Below are positions 1-7,068 of a stretch of DNA of 9,933 nt, piece after piece. Below the pieces are notes generated by a model. The model did not search any database, was not told the origin of the DNA, and was given only the letters and a program-made list of their open reading frames with translations. Source of the stretch: Planctomycetaceae bacterium (lineage in GTDB: Bacteria > Planctomycetota > Planctomycetia > Pirellulales > Pirellulaceae); assembly GCA_002862265.1 (NCBI GenBank), contig PKCQ01000679.1, positions 1 through 9,933 on the forward strand, given 5' to 3'. The stretch's first letter is position 1; each line of letters starts with the position of its first letter. Both the position numbers and the translations under genes were made by a program.

Positions 1-242
1 TGGTAGCCAGAGTTCTCGTGATGATCGTCGACCCCACTGTCTGGAGCGTCACCCGGTAGTTCGTGCAGCAAATGCCCCACATCGTGAAGCAATGCGGCGA
101 CGACAAGCGAGTCAGTTACATTCTCTTGCTCCGCCAAGGCCGCACATTGCAAGGCATGTTCCAACTGCGTAACCGCTTCACCGCCATACTCGGAGTCACC
201 GCGCTGCTGAAACAATTCTACGATTCGAGCTGAAATGGTCAT
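1..242 (-). CDS. phnZ: PhnZ-like HD-domain phosphonate oxygenase, 3'-truncated by the window edge
   Basis: The first 80 codons from ATG at 242 are visible; the rest lies left of position 1. The protein matches the phosphonate-degradation HD-domain oxygenase family. PhnZ is a mixed-valent di-iron enzyme that cleaves 2-amino-1-hydroxyethylphosphonate to glycine and phosphate. Visible motifs are RGDSEYGGEAVTQLEHALQ (residues 14-32) and LLHDVGHLLHEL (51-62), followed by DDHHE (72-76). With an offset of five, Y19, E22, H29, H53, D54, H57 and H75 correspond to the PhnZ residues Tyr24, Glu27, His34, His58, Asp59, His62 and His80, which are metal ligands or active-site contacts. No lesion is visible. 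The start lies about 35 bases after the end of the broken dehydrogenase, preceded by a weak AATAGG. The partner hydroxylase PhnY is not in the window. The family call is firm; the exact substrate is inferred from the conserved residues. Confidence 0.9.
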   Translation of the reverse strand, partial: MTISARIVELFQQRGDSEYGGEAVTQLEHALQCAALAEQENVTDSLVVAALLHDVGHLLHELPGDAPDSGVDDHHENSGY

Positions 243-277
243 GATGAAACCTATTCGGACGAAAACAAGTCGAGGTC

Positions 278-1429
278 CTATACTAAAGGGCGAATCGCAA
301 GTCGGATAGGCTTGTGTTTTACGAATGTTGAACAGCAGTTTGAATTTCATCGAGTGGAAAACTCGCTTCAACGAGATCGGCAAAAGGGAAGCTGCCTCCG
401 TTCTTAAGCAGAAACGCAACCGCCTTCTGCAGATCTTGTGGAGCTTAGTTGTGAACCCCGCGGATAGTCAGACATCGTCGAATGAGCCGCTCTGGATTCA
501 AGCGTATTGCTTCTGTTGGCATGACAGCGCCGATTAGAACTAATGATCCTCCAATATCCGTTGCCGCAAATCCAATTTCGTCCTAGCGGGAGAGCCCGTC
601 AACTCAAGTACTCGATCAAAGTAAACACGCGAACGGGCTTCAAGCTGATCGGCCAATGAAGCAGCATCGTCGATGCGGATCGTGGAGCTGGCTCCAAACT
701 CCATTGCTCTCTTGGGACGTCTTACATCCCGATCAACAACCACAACCTCTGCCGCTCCCTCTACGCGAGCGATGGCCGAGGCAGTGGCGTTCAATCCGAG
801 CATGCCAGAGCCAAGAATAAACACGCGGCTTCCTGCGATATCACCTGCGACCCTACAGGCGGCATACATCGTGGCGGTCGCACAGTTAACAGGGCAAAGT
901 ATCTCATCCCTAACAGCTTCGTGCCCGCCAGCCTCCGGCAATTTGATCACCACGCTTCCTTCTCGCAACAGCACATACTCCGCCAGTCCTCCGGCCAATG
1001 CCTGCCCTCAGCTAGAGCATGACCATGCTTCGCGAGTTGCAGACACTTCTGAGGAAGCCCATTTCGGCAGCGTTCACAATGATCGCAACCAATTACCACA
1101 GACCAAGTCACCCGATCTCCTGGCTGCAGAAATGCACCCGAGAATTCCCACATAGAAGAACTGCTGACGGCGATTACTTTCCCGATGATTCCATGGACAA
1201 GAATCGAAGGCGTCGGCTTATCCCTCGCACCGGTGAGCGTGTGCAAATCACTGCCACATAGCGTACAGCAATCGACTTTAAACAACATCTCACCGTCATC
1301 CAGGCTAGGTAATTCCAACTCTTGCAGCTGAGCCTTACTAGCACCCACGAAGACAGCCGCGCGACTGGTCGATGGCAGTTCCATTTCCACTTGGTTCAAA
1401 TCATTTCCCTTATGCTCCGGGCTCGACAA
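278..1429 (-). pseudogene. Broken phosphonate-catabolism-associated zinc alcohol dehydrogenase
   Basis: A full-length medium-chain Zn alcohol dehydrogenase can be read only by changing frame. From ATG at 1429 there is a GroES-like half with CTLCGSDLH and the structural-zinc cysteines of CDHCERCRNGLPQKC. Near 1000-1010 the frame shifts to GGLAEYVLLREG and the Rossmann motif VFILGSGMLGL, which continues to ELTGSPA. Near 575-585 it shifts again to FAATDIGGSLVLIGAVMP and LTIRGVHN. A TAA at 447-445 then replaces the expected aromatic codon before APQDLQKAVAFL. A third shift near 315-325 leads to RLAIRP and a stop at 280-278. The usual GHE motif at the catalytic zinc reads VHG. The order of motifs resembles the dehydrogenase family found in phosphonate clusters. 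Its ATG overlaps the end of the DUF5690 gene by 20 bases. Single-base read errors could explain individual shifts, but three shifts plus a stop in one gene, beside long clean genes, argue for real decay. Confidence 0.85.
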
Positions 1430-2711
1430 TATCTGCCGCAGATTCAGTCCCCGATTCGTCTTTCAATGTTCTCTCAAAATAGATGAGCGCTGCAAACATG
1501 GCGATGATGGAAAAACCGGCGATTCCCCAGAGGAGATACATAAACAAGGAAAGCACCTCATCCGGCGACCACCAAAATGACTTGACCACAACGATGGCGG
1601 TGTATCCCAAGTAGCCTGTAGAGTCGGCTAGATACAATAAGAACACTAAGTTTCCTGGCTTGGCGGAAGCTGCGACCAAACGCTCAAAAAGCGTCGTGTG
1701 AAACGCGACATAAGGAATATACAAGCCAACACCGCAAGCCACCATGAAAGCGAAGGGCGAAATCGCTCCAATGCTCCGAAGCCACGCCGCTAAGATGGAT
1801 AAGCCGAATGCAAGGCATATCGAAATACTGATGATACGAATCGCGCTAAGATGATGTCGAATCCAGATTGCCGCCGCGTTGAATGTCACGACAAAGAAAG
1901 CAACGACGGTCTCGCAATTCACAAAGACTTTTGGCTCTTTGGCGACGCCCATGTCTCGCCATATCTCGACACCAAAATCGTCGCGAACCGTTCGCAAAAC
2001 CGTTAAGGCGATGTACACCAGAATCATCAAGCTCAGTCCCGGCCAGTAACTGCGAAAGAATTGCCAGCGCTGCTCCGAAGACATAGGCCCACGATCCGTT
2101 CTTGCCTCGCGATCCTCGTCACTCGGCGGTGGCGTCCAAGTCAAAACCCAGACCGAAACAATTAGCGGTAGCAAGAATATTAGCCCCGTCAGCATCGGCA
2201 TCTGAAACTCGGGAACTTGCCAGTCTTCAATCAAGGACGAACCGATGGACTTCACTGCACCCGAGGAGATGATGAAGCTGGCGCATAGTGCGGCTGACAG
2301 GGCTTCCGTCTGCTTGCGGCCCTCCAGAAACAGAAGCACTAAACCAAACACCATGCCGAGTGGCAGACCGTTCAGGAAAAGCATAAAAGGCTTCAGCGCA
2401 ATTGGAACAAAGGCAAAACCTGCAAGTGCCAATTCTGCAAACAGAATCAAGCCGACTAACACCAAAGCCGCTCGCCCACGCGTCATCTCTGACACCACTT
2501 TGACGCCAATGAGCTTAGACAACATGTAGCCGCCGATCTGGGCGACTACCAAGATGTCTTTCAAGCCATATCCCCAGACCAACTGCCCGTCGTAGGTCGC
2601 AGCCGAGAATGGCTTGCGGAAAGCATACATACAGAAATAGATGCAGAAGGCAGCAGCGCCTGCGATGAAGAGTGAGTTTTTCGCTTTGAGCCGTGAAGCT
2701 TGCATCCTCAC
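1410..2711 (-). CDS. DUF5690 family MFS-like membrane protein, candidate phosphonate or organophosphate transporter
   Basis: This is an intact protein of 433 residues from GTG at 2711; ATG at 2705 is an alternative start two codons later. It has about 12 hydrophobic segments in two halves, separated by a charged loop at about residues 193-222. The first helix ends in MYAFRKPF (28-35), a signature I associate with DUF5690 and reminiscent of the organophosphate:phosphate antiporter branch (GlpT/UhpT) of the major facilitator superfamily. Other distinctive stretches are KLIGVKVVSEM (66-76), RDDFGVEIW (243-251) and YIPYVAFHTTLFERL (331-345). It should sit in the inner membrane. Its 3' end overlaps the broken dehydrogenase, and phnZ follows, so the three genes read as one transcriptional unit. 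A role in importing a phosphonate such as aminoethylphosphonate is inferred only from this position and the distant GlpT/UhpT resemblance. The family call is fairly sure; the substrate is unknown. It is the only complete, undamaged gene between 1 and 4080. Confidence 0.85.
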   Translation of the reverse strand: MRMQASRLKAKNSLFIAGAAAFCIYFCMYAFRKPFSAATYDGQLVWGYGLKDILVVAQIGGYMLSKLIGVKVVSEMTRGRAALVLVGLILFAELALAGFAFVPIALKPFMLFLNGLPLGMVFGLVLLFLEGRKQTEALSAALCASFIISSGAVKSIGSSLIEDWQVPEFQMPMLTGLIFLLPLIVSVWVLTWTPPPSDEDREARTDRGPMSSEQRWQFFRSYWPGLSLMILVYIALTVLRTVRDDFGVEIWRDMGVAKEPKVFVNCETVVAFFVVTFNAAAIWIRHHLSAIRIISISICLAFGLSILAAWLRSIGAISPFAFMVACGVGLYIPYVAFHTTLFERLVAASAKPGNLVFLLYLADSTGYLGYTAIVVVKSFWWSPDEVLSLFMYLLWGIAGFSIIAMFAALIYFERTLKDESGTESAADIVEPGA

Positions 2712-2975
2712 CCGTGCAGTGCGCTGGACATGAAGCAGTGCTGTCGGATTTCAGCCTACCGCATTGCTGGCGGAAGGTGTACTGGGAAAATGTTTAGATA
2801 TGAAGTAGTTTGCCCAAATCGAAGATCTCTTCAACAACGCTACGGCGGAACGAAGCGATTTGGTTAACAAGAAATCAGATGAGAAATAACGAAAACATTG
2901 ACCCAACAAACTTATTGGGCCAAGATTTTCAGCGAGGTTACCCTGCAAATTCAAAGACATCGTTTCTATTCGCTT
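2712..2975. other. Gap without recognisable gene upstream of the DUF5690 gene
   Basis: I find no supported coding sequence, RNA gene, repeat or clear promoter in these 264 bases. Short open frames exist on both strands but read as low-complexity noise without family motifs. A promoter for the DUF5690-to-phnZ unit would be expected here, but I could not identify a confident -35/-10 pair. An AT-richer stretch around 2780-2900 is the likeliest location. Confidence 0.5.
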
Positions 2976-3583
2976 TCAGGCTAATAACCGAGTGACTTGA
3001 CGCAGCTGAGCGTCCGAAATAGGTTCGCTGGATACTTGTTGGCTATCTCCGGTGTTATTAAGCGATAGTTTCTCAAAAAGATTAAAGATGACGATTGCCT
3101 GCCTTCGTCGCTTCATGACGCAAAACAGCATTGCGAAATACGAGACCTCTTTCCAGAAAGCCCTGATATTTGCCCACAGCACATAGGGACATCGAAAAGA
3201 GCGGTAGTTCTTGCGTTAGGATGCATGTACTTGAAATAAAATATAGAATCTTAAGCTGTTCCCGAATTCGATGCACAATGAACTTTCCGTCGAAAGCCAA
3301 ACAAACATCATCGCGATATTTTGTCGGGACTCGAGGATCTTCTATTCAGATCCTGTTCTGCCAGAAGTCATGGATTTTCAGAGGGTCCAACTACATGCCT
3401 TTCCTTGGCAAAGTCTCGCACCAAGTCCGTCCAGAAATCCCTGGCGAAGCGAACATCCTCAATCATGTCGACTTCAACAGACCGGACTCGAATTTTATCC
3501 CCATGAAGAATGCCGTGAAGCATCTTGAAAATACACCCACCTCCAAGGCTGACTACCCAGGGATAAAAATCCGTACGGCTCGT
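2976..3583 (-). pseudogene. Decayed coding remnant of unidentified family (about 190 residues over several frames)
   Basis: No intact ORF spans this stretch, yet minus-strand frames give successive protein-like segments that join end to end. From 3583 the frame reads DFYPWVVSLGGG, then RSVEVDMIEDVRFARDFW and a tail ending GPSENP at the TGA at 3370-3368. After a shift, an open frame from 3342 reads IEDPRVPTKYRDD and FDGKFIVHRIREQL. Another shift near 3250 gives YFKYMHPNARTTALFDV. A further shift near 3190 gives PYVLWANIRAFWKE, a hydrophobic stretch YFAMLFCVMKRRR, and a tail PISDAQLRQVTRLLA ending at 2976. The repeated switch of frame exactly where sense is lost supports an eroded gene. VEVDMIEDVRFAR faintly resembles the C-terminal region of some nucleotidyltransferases, so this could be the far end of the remnant just upstream. 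I do not recognise the family otherwise. Confidence 0.55.
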
Positions 3584-3618
3584 CTATTACCGCGTGCCTC
3601 GTTGTTCAAATGAGAAAC

Positions 3619-4052
3619 TCACACACACACCTGTGCTTGGGTAATATGAGTGTATACGGGCTGCGCCGAAACAACAGGCACCACACCGATCGTGCTCACA
3701 GGGATCTGAACTCGAGTCCGAAAGTCGCCTGGATGGGCCAACAAGTCATCATCAACAGAGAATCATCGGCCCATAGCTGCTGCCGATTCTAGCGAGAGGC
3801 CCGCAGCCGTCTTGGTAGTTTCCCAATGCTGATTATGTTGAACCGTAATCCTAGAGAACAAGGCTTAAATCAAGGCGGCAACACGATCCCGTTGGAAGCC
3901 CAACAAAATGCGTACATTATCGTGTCGTGAGACACATATAACTCAGTTGGACCTCGAGAATCCCTTTCCCACCCACGCGAGTAAACAACCTGGGGACCCT
4001 TACCGAGCCGTGACCCACAACCGTCGGCGTCAATAACAATTGTGTTCTGCAC
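3619..4052 (-). pseudogene. Decayed nucleotidyltransferase (sugar-nucleotide type) remnant
   Basis: The remnant starts at GTG 4052 with QNTIVIDADGCGSRLGKG, an eroded form of the VILAAGxGSRLG nucleotide-binding motif of NTP transferases, with L and A changed to D. One frame over, at the correct spacing, comes PRLFTRVGGK, which matches the PKxLxxVxGKP segment containing the conserved lysine region. About 60 residues further, in another frame near 3865-3765, is VQHNQHWETTKTAAGLSL, which fits the family's FVHNPxWxTTN block. A one-base shift then gives ADDSLLMM (the beta-strand before the metal aspartate), and another gives HPGDFR. At least three frameshifts and several stops prevent translation. 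The family includes enzymes that activate sugar phosphates, phosphocholine or aminoethylphosphonate as nucleotide derivatives; which one this was cannot be said. It lies between the glycan operon and the phosphonate module, so either context could have owned it. The motif order makes the assignment fairly good despite the decay. Confidence 0.65.
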
Positions 4053-4080
4053 CTTGCGGTTCTGAATTGAAGATTAGGAG

Positions 4081-4671
4081 TCAGGCACTATTTTTAAGTC
4101 TTGCTGACCTGAACGTGTCATGAACAAATCCGTTTACTGAACTACAAAGATGTCGAGAACGAATATTTCGCCACCAGTAACTCGCAAAACAGATTTCGCC
4201 GACCAGTACACCCAGCTGCCGGCAGTCTGTCGAATTCTGAATATGAGCCTGAGGATAAAACGTATTCGACAACACTTCGAGTTTTAGGTTCGTGCTGTTA
4301 ACAGAATTCTTTAAGCGAACACGAAAGCACCTTTTCCTACCGATGCAATGAGACAATACCGACTGACCATTGACTCGAATTTCAAACTCAGATTGGATTG
4401 GTCCGACCGCGAGCTCTATCCACAACCAAGATAATCTGACGTTCGTAGAAAAGTTGCAGCTTAGCACGGCGTATCCGCTAGTCCAGTTATAGCGATGTCC
4501 GTGGATCGTCTCTTTTGCGTAAAAACCCTGGCTGTCACAGTGAGCTAACTCACGTTGGTCTGAATGGTTCCTCCGCGCCAAGAGTACATCCGGATGCACC
4601 TTTGCAGCTGCCAACAGATGGAGCTGTTTCTCCTCAAGACGTGATCGAATTCGATTCGCAATAGTGTTCAT
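4081..4671 (-). CDS. Hypothetical protein with carbohydrate-binding-like beta-sandwich
   Basis: A protein of 196 residues from ATG at 4671, beginning 25 bases after the stop of the preceding glycosyltransferase, so probably the last intact gene of the operon. The core, about residues 49-162, has the pattern of a small beta-sandwich seen in glycan loci: GFYAKETIHGHRYNWTSGYAVL (an aromatic strand ending in the W-T-x-G-x-A turn), then EIRVNGQSV (97-105), LKLEVLSNTFYPQ (129-141) and the closing CRQLGVLVGEICF (150-162). The first 48 residues are charged and probably helical. The tail after residue 163 is basic, with WW at 166-167. There is no signal peptide or membrane span, so it is probably cytoplasmic. 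Related domains are often fused to or encoded beside glycosyltransferases. A role in binding the growing glycan or a transferase is inference. Resemblance is by motif pattern only. Confidence 0.65.
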   Translation of the reverse strand: MNTIANRIRSRLEEKQLHLLAAAKVHPDVLLARRNHSDQRELAHCDSQGFYAKETIHGHRYNWTSGYAVLSCNFSTNVRLSWLWIELAVGPIQSEFEIRVNGQSVLSHCIGRKRCFRVRLKNSVNSTNLKLEVLSNTFYPQAHIQNSTDCRQLGVLVGEICFASYWWRNIRSRHLCSSVNGFVHDTFRSARLKNSA

Positions 4672-4696
4672 TTAGATTCTATGGCTACAGAAGGTC

Positions 4697-6022
4697 TTAT
4701 TTGGCCCACGGGTCACCAAATAGCGAAACTATCTCACCCTCGATTTCATCGATTAGCGGTAGATCTGACGAGCAATTCCAGCACGTTAGATGCTTACCTA
4801 CGCTATCTGCAAGTCGCAGAATGGGACTGGGACCCGCAACCATCCCAAGAAAAAGTAATAGCTTACGCGCATATTGTTCGCCACTATGCCGATTGCTTGC
4901 CCAATGCCGCGCTTTTACTCCTTGTTGTACCGCTGAATGATAGTCTTGCTCAAGGTTTATGAATGCTGCCTCTAAATCCTCGACCTCGCGTTCGTATCCA
5001 ATACGATACACCAGATGATCAGGAATGTCATCGTAGCAACCGCCCCTACTCACTAGTGTCGGACGAGCGCTCGCTAGGCTTAATATGATGCTAGCCGAGG
5101 CACCCTCAACTACTGGGTAACGCAAACAGGAAATAGCATTCGCATGCTTTAGCTCATCCTGCAGGGTCGCTTCGTCCACTTTACCTAGTAACTCTAAGTC
5201 GACTTTATGGGGAGCATTATTTGCCAGCTCCATCAGATACTTGCGATAGGAGTCTCCAATGTTTCCAATCACTCTATATTGCCACTTTTTGCTATGGCGG
5301 GCCGAATTCCCCAGAGCGCGAATCACCGACTCGCAGCGTTTGTTAACATTCACGTCACCGATAGTGATGACTCTGCTCTTGGCTCCTCCCTGCTGGGGAG
5401 GTGGCAACTGCTTTTCGAACTCGCATGGATATGCCAAAGGAATGGTCGTGACAGGACAGTGCAGTTTCGCCTCACAAGGCGCTGCGTAGAACTTTGCGTG
5501 AGTTACGACGCCGAGTGTATCTGCCAAAGCAAAACGTAGTACGGGGTGCTTCGCAGCTTCACTCATAAACCACAATCGACCAAGATCTGCAGAGGCTCGT
5601 GTGAATGCCTTGAGGGCTTCGCTACTTGCCTCTAACCGAAACAAATCAAAGTAGGACTTCTTCTCAACAAGTATGGCCCATTCGTGTAAAAGATGGTGAA
5701 GAATAAAGTCGTGCAGTAGCGTCACGCCGGGAAACCGAGCCTGGTGCTTCAAGCAATAGTAGTGATTCTCAATGTGATTCCCCACGTTGTAGATGACAGT
5801 ATCAAATCGCGACAAAAACTGATTCAAATGATTGTCAATGTCTTCTGCGTCAACTACCTCACAACTTGCTGGTCGACAGGTTGCCGCCCAACTTGAATCC
5901 CCCATTTCCGAACGAACAATAGTCACATCGTGACCGAACGATTGGAGTGCCTCGACAACCTCCACGCTAAACGCAGCGATAGCCGAACGTTGCGAAAAAG
6001 GACTGTACCAAGCGATTTTCAT
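4697..6022 (-). CDS. GT4-type glycosyltransferase with C-terminal extension
   Basis: The 441-residue protein starts at ATG 6022. An in-frame start at 6073 exists, but MKIAWYSPF is the natural N-terminus, and the ATG overlaps the upstream stop as ATGA, which implies translational coupling. It has a GT-B fold. The N-terminal Rossmann domain carries YNVGNHIENHYY (78-89) and TLLHDFILHHLLHEW (101-115). The donor-binding domain begins near IGDVNVNKR (221-229) and holds LRYPVVEGASASIILSLA (300-317). The first Glu of the GT4 E-x7-E motif is present (E306), but the second position is Leu. Related enzymes also often lack that second Glu, so this need not mean loss of activity. GRPT-like sequence (SARPTLVSRGG, 318-328) follows. 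About 50 extra residues at the end contain CWNC (414-417). It would transfer a sugar from a nucleotide donor to a lipid-linked acceptor at the cytoplasmic face of the membrane; donor and linkage are unknown. Confidence 0.85.
   Translation of the reverse strand: MKIAWYSPFSQRSAIAAFSVEVVEALQSFGHDVTIVRSEMGDSSWAATCRPASCEVVDAEDIDNHLNQFLSRFDTVIYNVGNHIENHYYCLKHQARFPGVTLLHDFILHHLLHEWAILVEKKSYFDLFRLEASSEALKAFTRASADLGRLWFMSEAAKHPVLRFALADTLGVVTHAKFYAAPCEAKLHCPVTTIPLAYPCEFEKQLPPPQQGGAKSRVITIGDVNVNKRCESVIRALGNSARHSKKWQYRVIGNIGDSYRKYLMELANNAPHKVDLELLGKVDEATLQDELKHANAISCLRYPVVEGASASIILSLASARPTLVSRGGCYDDIPDHLVYRIGYEREVEDLEAAFINLEQDYHSAVQQGVKARHWASNRHSGEQYARKLLLFLGMVAGPSPILRLADSVGKHLTCWNCSSDLPLIDEIEGEIVSLFGDPWAK
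6019..6022 (-). promoter_or_regulatory. ATGA stop/start overlap coupling two glycosyltransferase genes
   Basis: The sequence GTAGCATGA contains both the TGA stop of the upstream transferase and the ATG start of the downstream one. Such four-base overlaps usually let terminating ribosomes restart, keeping the two enzymes in proportion. This overlap also decides the start codon of the downstream gene. Confidence 0.75.
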
Positions 6023-7056
6023 GCTACCAGCCTCTCCACGGTTCGCTCCCAAGTAATCTCCTTCTTGATCCACTCCTGGCGAGCATGCCTTCCCATATCA
6101 ATCGTCCGATTCTTGTTGGCGAATGCCCTATCGATTGCATCCGCGATTTCTTTTGGCTCAGGTCTCCGGACCCAGCCTGTGTGATCATCACTGACTAGAT
6201 CAAGTATTCCACCGGAATCATCTACAGTCAGCACTGCCCTGGCTGCCTGATTTGCTTCCATGCTGACGTAGCCTAGAGATTCCTCGTCGATTGGAAGATA
6301 AGCGGCGGCCAAGGAGTTGGTTGTCAATTCCACGATGCGCTGACGGGGTAAAAAACCGATTTCCAATGTTACCCGAGACTGCAAGCTGAAGCGTTCCACC
6401 AATCGATGCAGCCGTTTGGCATCTGCGGGCGAGTCAGCGGGTCCAGCAATGACCAATTTGGTATCCGACCTCGTGTACCTCATCGCCTCAATCAGGAGGT
6501 GCTGACGCTTTATGGCATTAATACGTCCTCCACAAAAGATGTAATCACCATAGTCGCCTGGTTCGAAGTCTTCTGGCCCATTTAGAGGCGTCCGCAAGAG
6601 CTTGCTGTCTACGTCGTTGTATCTTTTCAGCCTATCTTGCGTGACCGGTGATATGGCAAAGATGTCATTGACGTTCTCGAAACACTCTCGATCTGCCTCG
6701 AAGATTGAGCCCCTGAGCGCATGTCCTTGCAATGTATCAGGGATATTGGTGTGCCCGGAGTCCCACATGTCGTAGGCTTGCCGATACTGGTGCACTAGCC
6801 ACAAGACCTTATTGGGATGCGGAATAAGATAGGCGGGAAACTTCAAGCCGATCACCAAATCCGCCTCTTCTATCTCCATCATCCTGCAAGCTAGCATTTC
6901 GCCGCTGATACGAGCAGCTGGCTCATAGCAGAACGGAATCCGTAGCAACCTGACCTGATGTCCAAGCTGTGAAATGTGGGACACCAAGTAGTTGGCAAGA
7001 TTCTCTGCACCGCCATGCATGAACGGAACCATATTGTTTAGTACGAAAATCTTCAC
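6019..7056 (-). CDS. GT4 family glycosyltransferase
   Basis: The 345-residue protein starts at GTG 7056; an ATG slightly upstream is out of frame and meets a stop at once. The N-terminus MKIFVLNNMVPFMHGGAENLA has the glycine-rich loop typical of GT4 acceptor domains. IGLKFPAYLIPHPNKVLW (69-86) and AISPVTQDRL (134-143) follow. The donor domain opens with YIFCGGRINAIKRQHLLIEA (172-191), where GRI and the K-R pair contact the donor phosphates in relatives. The complete E-x7-E motif lies in DEESLGYVSMEA (E259 and E267). It is soluble or peripheral, with no membrane span. It starts 12 bases after the half-transferase gene and overlaps the next gene by four bases. The N-terminal half clearly resembles the short protein just upstream (EMLACRMMEIEEADLVIGL against EQILAFRLLNLSDYADRMIGL), indicating an old duplication. 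Sugar donor and linkage are unknown. Confidence 0.88.
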   Translation of the reverse strand: MKIFVLNNMVPFMHGGAENLANYLVSHISQLGHQVRLLRIPFCYEPAARISGEMLACRMMEIEEADLVIGLKFPAYLIPHPNKVLWLVHQYRQAYDMWDSGHTNIPDTLQGHALRGSIFEADRECFENVNDIFAISPVTQDRLKRYNDVDSKLLRTPLNGPEDFEPGDYGDYIFCGGRINAIKRQHLLIEAMRYTRSDTKLVIAGPADSPADAKRLHRLVERFSLQSRVTLEIGFLPRQRIVELTTNSLAAAYLPIDEESLGYVSMEANQAARAVLTVDDSGGILDLVSDDHTGWVRRPEPKEIADAIDRAFANKNRTIDMGRHARQEWIKKEITWERTVERLVA

Positions 7057-7068
7057 GTTACATTCGCG

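Noticed and set aside
325..537. Plus-strand open frame of 70 codons
   Set aside because: It lies antisense to the C-terminal part of the broken dehydrogenase, whose minus-strand motifs (LIGAVMP, LTIRGVHN, FPFADLVEA) explain the sequence.
673..1155. Plus-strand open frame of 160 codons
   Set aside because: Antisense shadow of the dehydrogenase Rossmann domain.
278..1429. Programmed frameshifting as an explanation for the split dehydrogenase
   Set aside because: Three shifts at unrelated sites without slippery heptamers, plus a nonsense codon, do not fit recoding.
3170..3613. Plus-strand open frame of 147 codons
   Set aside because: No family motif and an unnatural composition; it is opposite the minus-strand remnant whose segments read as protein.
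3619..3631. Short CA dinucleotide run (possible phase-variation tract)
   Set aside because: Only about five to six repeat units, and inside an already decayed region, so no gene would be switched by slippage here.
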